Of a stretch of 64,000 nucleotides of DNA, positions 33,904 through 42,520 are shown piece by piece. The stretch lies in the NCBI RefSeq assembly GCF_014202975.1, contig NZ_JACHHZ010000005.1, positions 310,001-374,000 on the forward strand, given 5' to 3'. Each line of letters begins with the position of its first letter. Position 1 is the first letter of the stretch. The notes below the pieces were generated by a model, which was not told the DNA's origin, did not search any database, and saw only the letters and a program-made list of their open reading frames with translations. The DNA comes from Povalibacter uvarum. GTDB taxonomy: Bacteria > Pseudomonadota > Gammaproteobacteria > Steroidobacterales > Steroidobacteraceae. Both the position numbers and the translations under genes were made by a program.

Positions 33904-35703
33904 TCAGTTCGTCGCGCGTGCCGACTGGATCGTGCCGGACGTGACGTCGAAGGTCACCGCCGAGGAGAGCGGCTCGTTGTTGAGGAAGCTCGCGGCCTTC
34001 ACCGTCGTCGGCGCGGAAACGTTGAGCACATCCTTGTAGACGGGTGAGCGCGCTGTCGGCTCAGTGCCATTCGTGGTGTAGCGGATTTCACCCGCGGGAA
34101 CCTGACGGGACAGCTCGACTCGTACGCGTTGTGGAGAATCCGCGGTCGGATGCAGCGTAACAGCGACGCGATACGCCGCGTCGCTGTACTGAACGCCGAG
34201 TTTGGCGTAGCGCTTCAACGGTACGGGCAAAGCGCCGGCGAAGCTCGACCAGCGCTGGCGCGAGCTCGGCGTCCAGGCGATTTCAGCAAGCGCAGCCGCT
34301 CTGGGAAACGCCAGCAGCTCGACGTCAGCTTCGCTGCGAGCGCGATGAGTCCAGATAGTCGCCTCGACACCCATGAGATGACCCAGGTCCTCGGCGCCGA
34401 GTGCGCTCGGCGCGGGATCGAATGCATAGACATCTTCGATGCGCATGACCGAACCGTTGCCCGGAGGCTCGTTGGCCAGCACGGACGTCTGGGGTCGCGA
34501 GAAGTCCAGTGCGTCCGCCGAGGTGACGACGTCATAGCCCGAGGCGGAAAGTCCCAATGCGCCATCGAGGCCGCGCGACGTCATTGCGATCGTCTGCTGC
34601 GGTGTCCCGGTGTTCGAGTACTGGTCCCAGCCGATGATTCGCCGGCGTTGTTCGCGGCCGAGTGCGGTGACGCGTTGCATGAAATACGCCTGCAGTTGCT
34701 GTGCGTTGACGACGCCGAGCTCGCGCATGCGGGCCTGGACGTCGGCGGAGCTTTCCCACTGCTGCAGAGGGTACTGTCCGCTGCCGACATGGATGTAGTC
34801 GCTCGGAAAGAGCTGCGCGATTTCACCCAGCACATCGCCGATGAAGGCGAACGTCGTTTCCTGGACGTTGAGCAATCGCGTTTCGTCCGCGGCGGGACGC
34901 GCTGCGCCGAGATGCGGATATGCGGCGATCATCGCTCCAGCGTGAGCTGGCAGCGAGATGCCGGGCACGATCGTGACGTTGCGCTCCGCTGCATACGCGA
35001 CGATCTCACTGATCTCGCGCTGGCTGTAGGCGCCGCCCTGATTCGTCGCCAGCTTCGGATACTTGCGGCTCTCGATTCGCCACGCGCCATCGTCGGCCAG
35101 GTGCCAATGCAGCACGTTGAGTTTGTGCAGCGCCATCGTGTCGATGAAGCGCTTGATGAAGGCGACCGATTGGAACCGATTCGCCGAATCGAGCATCAGC
35201 CCGCGCCAGCGCAGTCGCGGCGTGTCGCTGATGCGCAGCGCAGGGAGTCGGATCTCATCCGCTGCAGCAGTGTCCGCAGCAAGGATCTGCCACAGCGTAG
35301 TCGCACCGTAGAAGAGACCGCGCATGTCGCGGGCCGCGACCTGCACGCCCTGGCTCGAGATTTCGAGCTCGTAGCTCTCCGGATCCGGCGAGGATTGAGT
35401 TTGCTGAAGTGTGAACCGGATCACTTTTCGCACCGCGGCCGGATTTTCGACCTGAACTATTGCGGGGCGAAATTCGCGGATGCGGAACAGCTGTTCACCA
35501 AAGTAGTGCGCGATGGCGAGGGCGCGCGGATCGTTTGCGATGACGATCTGCGTTTCCTTGTCGACCGTAAACGTGCCGCCTGTCATTTCGATGACGGCCG
35601 GCGCCGGCACGATGGGCGGCTCGAGCGAGCGGTCTGTAGCTGCGTGAACCATTCCCGCGCTCAAAAGCAGCCAGACCATCAGCGTCTGTGCACCGACTTT
35701 CAC
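33904..35703 (-). CDS. GH20 beta-hexosaminidase-like protein lacking catalytic acids
   Basis: 599 residues. Signal peptide; GH20b domain at about 25-150; GH20 barrel at about 163-500 (LRWRGLMLDSANRF, LNVLHWHLADDGAWRIES); C-terminal chitobiase-like domain (TTNGTEPTARSPVYKD). In active GH20 enzymes the barrel carries HxGGDE, EIDMPGH, GWDE and a WTE-type motif. Here these read HVGSGQ (305-310), GISLPAH (248-254), GWDQ (358-361) and WTH (451-453). The Asp-Glu catalytic pair is replaced by Gly-Gln and other active-site acids are lost. The frame is intact, so it is probably a non-hydrolytic sugar-binding relative. Single gene. Confidence 0.88.
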   Translation of the reverse strand: MKVGAQTLMVWLLLSAGMVHAATDRSLEPPIVPAPAVIEMTGGTFTVDKETQIVIANDPRALAIAHYFGEQLFRIREFRPAIVQVENPAAVRKVIRFTLQQTQSSPDPESYELEISSQGVQVAARDMRGLFYGATTLWQILAADTAAADEIRLPALRISDTPRLRWRGLMLDSANRFQSVAFIKRFIDTMALHKLNVLHWHLADDGAWRIESRKYPKLATNQGGAYSQREISEIVAYAAERNVTIVPGISLPAHAGAMIAAYPHLGAARPAADETRLLNVQETTFAFIGDVLGEIAQLFPSDYIHVGSGQYPLQQWESSADVQARMRELGVVNAQQLQAYFMQRVTALGREQRRRIIGWDQYSNTGTPQQTIAMTSRGLDGALGLSASGYDVVTSADALDFSRPQTSVLANEPPGNGSVMRIEDVYAFDPAPSALGAEDLGHLMGVEATIWTHRARSEADVELLAFPRAAALAEIAWTPSSRQRWSSFAGALPVPLKRYAKLGVQYSDAAYRVAVTLHPTADSPQRVRVELSRQVPAGEIRYTTNGTEPTARSPVYKDVLNVSAPTTVKAASFLNNEPLSSAVTFDVTSGTIQSARATN

Positions 35704-35810
35704 ATTCGACTCCTGAAGTTACCCGGAACAAACCTCGTCGCGCGCTGCGGAGGCGAGCGCGTGGGCGACGAGTCGCATAGATTGCTGCAGGAGGTGTGCC
35801 AAGGAGAGGT

Positions 35811-35911
35811 GTGATCCCGTGATCCGGTGATGAGGCGATCACGTAAGAGAAGCCGGCTTGAAAGGCGCGGGTCGTCTGACCGGATCACCGGACCCCGCGG
35901 TCACCGGATCA
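35811..35911. repeat. repeat family D (GTGATCCGGTGA type)
   Basis: Left part GTGATCCCGTGATCCGGTGA at 35811, then GATCACG; right part ACCGGATCACCGGA and GGTCACCGGATCAC ending at 35911. The arms are inverted relative to each other and each holds two short copies. It fills most of the gap 35704-35908 between the GH20 start and the DUF3037 stop and overlaps the latter by 3 nt. Confidence 0.75.
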
Positions 35912-36298
35912 CCTGACGGGCATCCGCACCATCGTCGTCATCAGATGCTGCAGCGCCGCTGCGGGATCGTCGCAGCGTCCGGTGTGGACCGCCGATGTCT
36001 GGATGATGGTGCTCCGCGGCGCGACCAGCCAATGGAACCGCTCGCGCTGCGACAACTGACCGATCGTCCCTGCCTGCACACCGCCGAGACAGATCAGCGG
36101 AATGCTCGCCAGGTTGTCGCGCACCATCTGCAGATCGATGTCGGGCGCGAGCGCCAGCAGCCGTGCCTCGTCCAGCTCGATGCGTGCTTCGAGGAAGTCC
36201 CGCGTCTGGCACGAAACGATCGCACCGGCGTTGATGAACTCCTGGCGTTCGACCCGCGGCACGACGCGCACGATCGCGTAGTCATACGGACAGCGCAC
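35909..36298 (-). CDS. DUF3037 family protein, partner of a HipA-like kinase
   Basis: 129 residues, with the family start YDYAIVRVVPRVERQEFINAGAIV and LASIPLICLGG later. DUF3037 genes are regularly found beside HipA-like kinase genes, as here, with a 17-nt overlap. Function unknown; it might modulate or be modified by the kinase. Confidence 0.87.
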   Translation of the reverse strand: MRCPYDYAIVRVVPRVERQEFINAGAIVSCQTRDFLEARIELDEARLLALAPDIDLQMVRDNLASIPLICLGGVQAGTIGQLSQRERFHWLVAPRSTIIQTSAVHTGRCDDPAAALQHLMTTMVRMPVR

Positions 36299-37052
36299 GG
36301 ATTGCCTCCTCGAGGAACGCCTGCGGCGCCTGCAATCGTTGGGTCAGATACTCCGCGTAGGCGGAGCGATATTGCTGCGGCGAAGCGAAAGGCCCGTCGC
36401 CTGTCAGCCAGGCGTCCGGAATCAATGCCACTTTCTCCCGGACGATTTCCGGAGTGAGGTACGCAGTCATCTGCTCCGCCGCTTCGCGCAGTTTGCTTGC
36501 GAACGGCAGCAGGACGTGGCTCTTCACCATCGGGAACCTGTCGCCCGTTCGCTCGCGCCAGCCATCCCACGAATGATGGAAGTAGAGAGCAGCGCCGTGA
36601 TCGATCAGCCAGAGCTGTCGATGCCACATCAGCATGTTCGTGTTGCGCGCCGTGCGGTCGACGTTCGTGATGAATGCGTCGAACCAGACGATGCGCGATG
36701 CGAGCAGGGCATCAGGCCGCGTGACGACGGGATCGAACATGATCGACCCAGGCAGATAGTCGAGCGCGAGATTGAGCCCGGCACTCGCCTGGATCAGCGC
36801 CTGGATCTCCGGGTCGGGTTCCGTGCGCGCAAGATCCGCTTCGAGCGTGATGAAGACGATCTCGGGCACAGGCAACCCGGCAGCGCGCGCGAGCTCACCT
36901 CCCAACAGCTCTGCGATCAAAGCTCTCGGACCTTGTCCCGCACCCCGAAACTTCAGGACGTACATGCCATCGTCATCGCCTTCGACGATGGCGGGCAGCG
37001 AGCCACCTTCGCGAAGCGGCGTGACGTAGCGGGTGGCGGCGATGGAGCGCAT
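36282..37052 (-). CDS. HipA-like (HipA_2) Ser/Thr kinase-fold protein
   Basis: 256 residues, shorter than HipA (440) and without its N-terminal lobe. Visible blocks: MYVLKFRGAGQGPRALIAELLGGELARAAGLPVPE (Lys for ATP, helix C-like region, split over the lobe), VWFDAFITNVDRTARNTNML (catalytic D and N of the HxxN-like loop) and LWLIDHGAALYFHHSW (the DHG corresponds to the Mg-binding DFG). The key kinase residues seem intact. No HipB-type HTH partner; instead DUF3037 is coupled downstream. A family B repeat lies immediately upstream. Confidence 0.86.
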   Translation of the reverse strand: MRSIAATRYVTPLREGGSLPAIVEGDDDGMYVLKFRGAGQGPRALIAELLGGELARAAGLPVPEIVFITLEADLARTEPDPEIQALIQASAGLNLALDYLPGSIMFDPVVTRPDALLASRIVWFDAFITNVDRTARNTNMLMWHRQLWLIDHGAALYFHHSWDGWRERTGDRFPMVKSHVLLPFASKLREAAEQMTAYLTPEIVREKVALIPDAWLTGDGPFASPQQYRSAYAEYLTQRLQAPQAFLEEAIRALSV

Positions 37053-37064
37053 TCAGGAAGGAGG

Positions 37065-37195
37065 TTTCACACGGAGTTCACGGAGGGCACGGAGTATAGA
37101 GACCCGAGGACGATGGGTCTGCAGCCGACCTTCGCGAAGACGGGAAGCTTGTCGCTTTCTCCTTCTCCGTGGTCTCCGTGAACTCCGTGTGAAAT
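37065..37195. repeat. family B repeat, copy 4
   Basis: Left arm TTTCACACGGAGTTCACGGA at 37065 and right arm CGTGAACTCCGTGTGAAA ending at 37194. It lies between the start of the HipA-like gene (37052) and the stop of the M48 gene (37207), so the kinase promoter must lie within or overlap this repeat. Confidence 0.88.
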
Positions 37196-37206
37196 TCCTC
37201 GTGCGC

Positions 37207-38778
37207 TCACTGCGCCATCTTCGCCCCATCGACCCTGAAGCGCAGTGCCTGCAATTGTTCCTGAGGCAGATTGCCGAGGCCCGTTGCAGCGGCGGCTTGT
37301 TCGCCGGGCTTCACGACCGCGCTGATCACGACCGGATTGCCCTGTTGCAGGATGCGACCCGATGAATCGACGAGGACCGGTGTGACCTGAATGCCGTTGA
37401 GGGGAACCGGTGAGCGGTTCTGTACGACCACGATCACGCGGCCTTGCGCATCGAGTTGACCCGCGGCGGCGACATAGTTGCCGGGGTTCTGCGGCAGGTC
37501 CATCTTCATGTACTCAGCGGCAGCGGCTTTGCCAATCGCGCTGCTGGAGCCTGCGGCGGCCTGGTAATACTGCTGTGCTTTCGCGGTGTCGCCTTTGTCG
37601 CGCGCGATGTTGCCGAGGTAGTAAGCAGCCGGAGCTGTGGGCAGGAGTTGTGCGCTCTTCGTCAGCCACTCTTCGGCTTTCGCCTTGTCGCCGGCCTGTG
37701 CTTGCGCGACGCCCCCGCCGAGATACGAGCCGAAGTAGTTTGGGTTGAGCTGCATCGCCTTCTGGTAGTACGGAATCGCTGCCTGAGGATTCTTTTCGGC
37801 CAGCGCGATCTCACCGAGGAATTCCTGGAAGCGTCCTTCGCGAGGCACCGCCTTGGCGGCTTCACCCGCGAGCGACTTGGCAGTGGCGAGATCCTTGTTG
37901 CGCGCAGCGGCAACGGCCTGATCGTACTTGTCGTACGCGGGCTTCATTTCGCGCAGTTGTTTCGTGGCGGCCGCGAACCGGTCAGCGCCCACTTCGCCGC
38001 CGCGGCCCAGTTGCTGAGCGGTGGCCTTGTTGCGCTCGACTCGTTCGACTGATGGCGGGTGCGAGGCGAAGAGCCCTTCCATCCAGCTCGCTTCCTTCGC
38101 TCCACCGGCTTGTGAAAGACGAACGAATGTTTCCTGCAGGGTGACGGCGCCCCAGGGATCGTAGCCGACCGCCTTCATGTACTTCATGCCGTACTGATCG
38201 GATTCCAGTTCCTGGTCGCGACCGTACTTCATCTGGATCATCTGTGCGCCGACGCCGGCGCCCTGAATGACGAGACCGGCCAGATTCGCGTCGACACCAC
38301 TTACGGCAGCACCAACCTGCGCAACAGCCATGCCGACCTGCGCGATCGTTCCGCGTTCCTGAGCCTTTGCGCCATGTCGCGCGGCGGCGTGCACGATCTC
38401 GTGTCCCAGTACCGCTGCGAGCTCGGATTCATCCTTCAATTCCGTGAGCAGCCCGCGATTGACCGCGATCTTTCCGCCCGGCAAGGCCCATGCGTTGGGA
38501 ACGGAGTTGTTCAGCACGACGAACTCGTACGGAAGCTTGCGATCGGCGACGGCGGCCAGCTTCTGGCCGACGCCGCTGACATAAGCGGTGAGCTCGGGAT
38601 CGACCGTCAGATCTCCGCCTTCGCTCTGTCGGGTGGGCTCGTAATTCTTGGCGCCGATCTGCAGCTCCTGCGCCTCGGAGACGAACTGGATCTCCTTCTT
38701 GCCCGTCACGGGATTGGTGCCGCAGGCGGTCAGGGTCAGGGCCGCGGCCAGGGTGGCGATGATGGCAGTGAACCGCAT
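37207..38778 (-). CDS. M48-family metalloprotease lipoprotein with TPR region
   Basis: 523 residues from ATG 38778, chosen because GAGGAA lies 7-8 nt upstream; an ATG at 38802 is the alternative. Lipobox TLTAC at C19, then GTNPVTGKKE, common in this family. The zinc site is HEIVH at 126-130 with the third ligand in DQELESDQYG. A Gly/Ala helical stretch and several TPRs follow (AIPYYQKAMQLNPNYFGSYLGGG). The C-terminal domain resembles a beta-sandwich. Related to BepA/YfgC, which clears misassembled outer-membrane proteins. Confidence 0.9.
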   Translation of the reverse strand: MRFTAIIATLAAALTLTACGTNPVTGKKEIQFVSEAQELQIGAKNYEPTRQSEGGDLTVDPELTAYVSGVGQKLAAVADRKLPYEFVVLNNSVPNAWALPGGKIAVNRGLLTELKDESELAAVLGHEIVHAAARHGAKAQERGTIAQVGMAVAQVGAAVSGVDANLAGLVIQGAGVGAQMIQMKYGRDQELESDQYGMKYMKAVGYDPWGAVTLQETFVRLSQAGGAKEASWMEGLFASHPPSVERVERNKATAQQLGRGGEVGADRFAAATKQLREMKPAYDKYDQAVAAARNKDLATAKSLAGEAAKAVPREGRFQEFLGEIALAEKNPQAAIPYYQKAMQLNPNYFGSYLGGGVAQAQAGDKAKAEEWLTKSAQLLPTAPAAYYLGNIARDKGDTAKAQQYYQAAAGSSSAIGKAAAAEYMKMDLPQNPGNYVAAAGQLDAQGRVIVVVQNRSPVPLNGIQVTPVLVDSSGRILQQGNPVVISAVVKPGEQAAAATGLGNLPQEQLQALRFRVDGAKMAQ

Positions 38779-39081
38779 GGCGGCGTTCCTCGAAGTATTC
38801 ATGTCGGCAGCACCACAGAGTACCCGCCGGCGCGGGGCCGCAGGTATCGTTTCGACAGGTCGGCCGATTATCGTCCGCGCCCGTCGGCCCGCGCCACCGG
38901 CCGGCGGATAGGTATCAAACGCAAACCTGCCCGACGGGCTTCCCATGCGTGCCGCGCAGCGATACAAGAATCGACGCGGTCCGGGCTTGCCGAAGCCCGG
39001 CACAACCAATACAAGACTAAGTCCGCGTAGCCTGATCGATAACAGCAATGTCGGCGGGCCGCTCACCGGGAAGGAGCAGGA
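38779..39081. other. divergent intergenic region
   Basis: A 303-bp gap between the divergent M48 and histidine-kinase genes. It contains one small hairpin (CCGGGCTTGCCGAAGCCCGG, 38981-39000) and two ATACAAGA repeats (38963, 39009). No convincing gene or promoter consensus seen. Confidence 0.4.
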
Positions 39082-41754
39082 TTGGCGCAGGAATCGCAGG
39101 TAGGGGGCGCCGGCGAGACACGCCGTGAACACGGGGTGTGGCAGCGCATCGGCTCCAGCATGGCGGTGCTGGTTGCCGGACTCGGGTCGACGTTGCTCGT
39201 GACCCAGCTCTACTACCGTGCGCAGATGGATGAGGCGCGCGGACAGTTCGAAGCCTGGAGCGAAGAGCGCCAGCAATCGCTCAGCAAGGCGATCGATGCG
39301 CACATCGAAGCGCTTTACGGTGTGCGTGCGCTCTTCGACAGCAGCGAATACGTCAGCCCGCAGGAATTTTCCCGGTTCACCAACGATGCCGGCAGAAGGC
39401 ATCGATACCTGCGCTCGCTGGGTTATCTGCGCTACGTGACCGGAGCGGACCGCGCGCAATTCGAAGCCCGCTACTCGGAGACGCTCGGGAGGTCGTTCAC
39501 GATCCTCGATCCGAAAGGCGATGGCACGGTCGGTCCGGCAGCAATGCGGTCGGAGTACCTGCCCTTGCTCTACACGCAGGCCGGCGACGACGCGCCGCTC
39601 GGACTCGATACATTGCAGCTGCCGGTTGTCGCTGCGGCACTCAAGGCCGCGCGCGAAAGCGCAACTGCAAAGGCGTTGATCGTTCCCGCGCAAGTCTCGC
39701 CGGAGCAGTCGGTCTTCCGCTATGTGCACGTCTACCTGCCCGTCTATGTCGGTCCTGCGCCGACGACGGCGGCAGCCGCGGCGGAGACGCCGGTGAGTGG
39801 GTATGTGCGCCTGCGGTTCGTGCTCGAAGAAATGACGGACGAGATCGAGACCTTCGCGCGCAACATGGGCGTGGAGATGACGCTCTTCGAATCGACCGAG
39901 GGCAGCCAGCTCGCGGACGATCCGCGCGACGAATTCTTTCTCATGACGGGATCCGGGGAGCTCGAATGGGCCGGCAAGATCGCGATCGCCGATCGCAATT
40001 TCCTGCTGCGTTTCCGCACCGCCGGTAACTACGCCGGACAGAAGCCGCCAGTTCCGTTCTGGCTTCTGTTCGCGGCCGGGCTTGCCGCGACACTGCTCGG
40101 AACGGTGGCGATGTACTTCATCACCCGGAATCGGCTGCGTGCGGAGAGCATGTCGCAGGATCTGTTGTCGGAGATGCGGGAGCGTCGCCGCAGCGAACAG
40201 CGCACTGCCCAGAGTGAAGCGCGCTATCGCGTGCTGATCGAGAACAGTCCCGACGCCATCCTGCTGGTCAAGCAGCAACGCGTCATCTTCGTGAATCGGG
40301 CTGCCGTCGATCTGTTCCGGGGCCGAAACGCCGAAGAGCTCGTGGGCCGCGGTGCCGACGAGCTGGTTCACCCCGACTACAAGGAGCAGGCGCGCGAGCG
40401 CATCCGGCGCATGGAAGCGGAGCAGGTCATCCTGCCTCCCTTCGAAGAGCGGCTGTTCCGACTCGACGGCAGCGTCGTCGAAGTGGAGGTGCGCAGCGTC
40501 CCATTCGCCATCGACGGCGAGACGATGCTGCAGGTCACGATTCGCGACATCACGGCGCGCCGGCAGGCAGAGCGCGAGCGCATGAGCCTCGAGACCGCGC
40601 TCCGACAGTCGCAGCGACTGGAAGCGATAGGAACGCTGACCGGCGGCATCGCGCACGACTTCAACAACATCCTGAGTTCGATCGTCGGCAACATCCGCCT
40701 CGTAATGGACGATCTGCCGAAGGGGCATCCGGCAAGGCAGAGTGCGCATGAGATCCGAAACGCGACGAATCGCGCACGCGATCTGGTCAAGCGGTTGATG
40801 GCCTTCAGTCGCCAGCAGGAAGCGCCACGATCGCCGCTCGAGCTGGCGCCGTTGATAGAGGAAGTTCAGCAACTGCTGCGTCCCGCGTTGCCGGCGGGTG
40901 TGGTGCTGCATTCATCCGTCCCTGTCGACACACCGCCCGTGATGGGTGACGCCACGCAACTGCACCAGGTCCTCGTGAACCTGTGCACGAACGCGTGGCA
41001 GTCGATGGCAACCGGCCGTGGTGAGATCCACATTCTTGTCAGCACGCTGACAGCGGAAGAAGCGCGGCGACAATCGCGCGCAGCACTGGACGGCGCGGCC
41101 GTGTACGTTCGCATCGAAGTCAGGGACAACGGCGGCGGTATTCCCGCCGACATCATCGACCGTATTTTCGAGCCGTTCTTCACGACGAAGCCGGCGGGTG
41201 AGGGCAGCGGCCTGGGGCTCGCCGTGGTTCACGGAATCATCCAGAGTCACAAGGGCGCCATCAGCGTCGTGAGTCCGCCCGGCGTGGGGACCAGTTTCCT
41301 CATCTACCTGCCGGCGAGCGATCAGCCCATTTCCGCGTCGAGTGCGGCCGAAGCCAGCTCATCCCGCGGCAGCAACCAGCACATCCTGTACGTCGATGAC
41401 GAAGAATCGCTCGTCGTGCTGGTGACGCGGATTCTCGAACGCAACGGCTATCGCTGCACGGGCATGACGGATGCCCGGGCAGCGGTGGAACTGGTGAAGC
41501 AGGACGCGGCTCAGTTCGACCTCGTGCTCACCGACATGAACATGCCCGGCATGAGCGGCATCGATGTGGCGCGCGAAGTCATGGCCATCCGTCGGGATTT
41601 GCCAGTAGTGATCACGACAGGCTACGTTCGCGCCACCGACGTGGCAGTGACCCGCGAGATCGGCGTGCGCGACCTCATTCTCAAGCCGGACACCATCGAG
41701 GAACTGGCGAACACCATCGCACGCTACCTGCGGGAGCCGGTCAGGACCCGTTGA
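39082..41754 (+). CDS. hybrid sensor histidine kinase (CHASE-PAS-HisKA-HATPase-REC)
   Basis: 890 residues from TTG 39082 (AAGGAG upstream). Layout: transmembrane helix about 26-45; periplasmic CHASE domain 55-310 ([28 protein letters not shown]); second helix 325-348; PAS 385-500; HisKA with H525 ([11 protein letters not shown]); HATPase 620-745 ([33 protein letters not shown]); receiver domain 770-885 with the phospho-Asp in [11 protein letters not shown]. The CHASE domain should sense a small extracellular ligand. No separate response regulator is adjacent, so output must go through a distant partner. Confidence 0.93.
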   Translation: MAQESQVGGAGETRREHGVWQRIGSSMAVLVAGLGSTLLVTQLYYRAQMDEARGQFEAWSEERQQSLSKAIDAHIEALYGVRALFDSSEYVSPQEFSRFTNDAGRRHRYLRSLGYLRYVTGADRAQFEARYSETLGRSFTILDPKGDGTVGPAAMRSEYLPLLYTQAGDDAPLGLDTLQLPVVAAALKAARESATAKALIVPAQVSPEQSVFRYVHVYLPVYVGPAPTTAAAAAETPVSGYVRLRFVLEEMTDEIETFARNMGVEMTLFESTEGSQLADDPRDEFFLMTGSGELEWAGKIAIADRNFLLRFRTAGNYAGQKPPVPFWLLFAAGLAATLLGTVAMYFITRNRLRAESMSQDLLSEMRERRRSEQRTAQSEARYRVLIENSPDAILLVKQQRVIFVNRAAVDLFRGRNAEELVGRGADELVHPDYKEQARERIRRMEAEQVILPPFEERLFRLDGSVVEVEVRSVPFAIDGETMLQVTIRDITARRQAERERMSLETALRQSQRLEAIGTLTGGIAHDFNNILSSIVGNIRLVMDDLPKGHPARQSAHEIRNATNRARDLVKRLMAFSRQQEAPRSPLELAPLIEEVQQLLRPALPAGVVLHSSVPVDTPPVMGDATQLHQVLVNLCTNAWQSMATGRGEIHILVSTLTAEEARRQSRAALDGAAVYVRIEVRDNGGGIPADIIDRIFEPFFTTKPAGEGSGLGLAVVHGIIQSHKGAISVVSPPGVGTSFLIYLPASDQPISASSAAEASSSRGSNQHILYVDDEESLVVLVTRILERNGYRCTGMTDARAAVELVKQDAAQFDLVLTDMNMPGMSGIDVAREVMAIRRDLPVVITTGYVRATDVAVTREIGVRDLILKPDTIEELANTIARYLREPVRTR

Positions 41755-41791
41755 ACGACAGATTCGCTGAGTGGCGATGGAATGAGTAGCG

Positions 41792-42502
41792 ATGGAAATC
41801 GAAATCGACTTCGTAGCCGTGCGCCGGCTGACTTCGCGGGAATATGGGCAGGCTCGCCAGGAAATCGCCTCGCTGGGCATTGCGGCGGCGTTCGCGCAGT
41901 CCCAGCAGCGGCACGACGAACGGCTCGCATCAGCCGCGGACGCGCCGGCGCTCGCATGCAAGGCCGGCTGCTCGTGGTGCTGTCACTTCTCCGTCGACGT
42001 TCGGGCCGTCGAGGCCTTCCGGATCCTCGACTACGTGCGCGAGCATTTCTCGCTTGCCGAGCAGGAGCGCGTGCGGCAGGAGATTGCGAAGAACAGTCTG
42101 GAGGTCGCGCCGCTGGACGATCTCGAGCGCATGAAGCGAACGGTCAGATGTCCGTTCCTCGTCGAAGGCCGATGCTCGATCTACCCCGTTCGACCGCAGA
42201 CCTGTCGCAACTACCATGCGACCGACGCGGCGGGATGCCAGAAATCGTACGAAGAGCCCGACAATCTCGATATCGACCCGGAGTTCGCGCCACTCGTGTA
42301 TCAGGCCGGTGGAGCGCACGTGGAAGCCTTCGCGCGTGCGATGGAAGATGCCGGCTTCGATGTAACGGCGTACGAGCTGAATGTCGCGCTGACCGCGGCG
42401 ATGACCGAGCCGGCCAGCAGGGAGCGCTTCGAGGCAGGGCAAGCGCCCTTTGAGTCGACCCAGGGTGATGAGGTCCCCTCCGAATTCATGGAAGAGCGGT
42501 GA
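41792..42502 (+). CDS. YkgJ-type cysteine cluster protein
   Basis: 236 residues. Cysteines cluster in ACKAGCSWCCHFSVD and in VRCPFLVEGRCSIYPVRPQTCRNYHATDAAGCQ, the YkgJ (CxxxCxxCC ... C...C) zinc or Fe-S-binding pattern. Function unknown; a metal-binding role is suspected for the family. It follows the kinase by 37 bp and precedes the amidase by 18 bp, in the same direction. Confidence 0.87.
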   Translation: MEIEIDFVAVRRLTSREYGQARQEIASLGIAAAFAQSQQRHDERLASAADAPALACKAGCSWCCHFSVDVRAVEAFRILDYVREHFSLAEQERVRQEIAKNSLEVAPLDDLERMKRTVRCPFLVEGRCSIYPVRPQTCRNYHATDAAGCQKSYEEPDNLDIDPEFAPLVYQAGGAHVEAFARAMEDAGFDVTAYELNVALTAAMTEPASRERFEAGQAPFESTQGDEVPSEFMEER

Positions 42503-42520
42503 GCCAGTGACGAACGCCAG

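Noticed and set aside
34129-35814. 561-codon plus-strand frame opposite the GH20 gene
   Set aside because: It looks like a reverse-strand shadow (rich in Arg, Asp and Val without folds). The minus-strand frame matches GH20 over its whole length, even if catalytically altered.
38779-40911. Upstream extension of the M48 protease frame to over 1200 residues
   Set aside because: The frame stays open across the divergent kinase gene only because of GC-rich codon bias. The lipobox and ribosome site place the real start at 38778.
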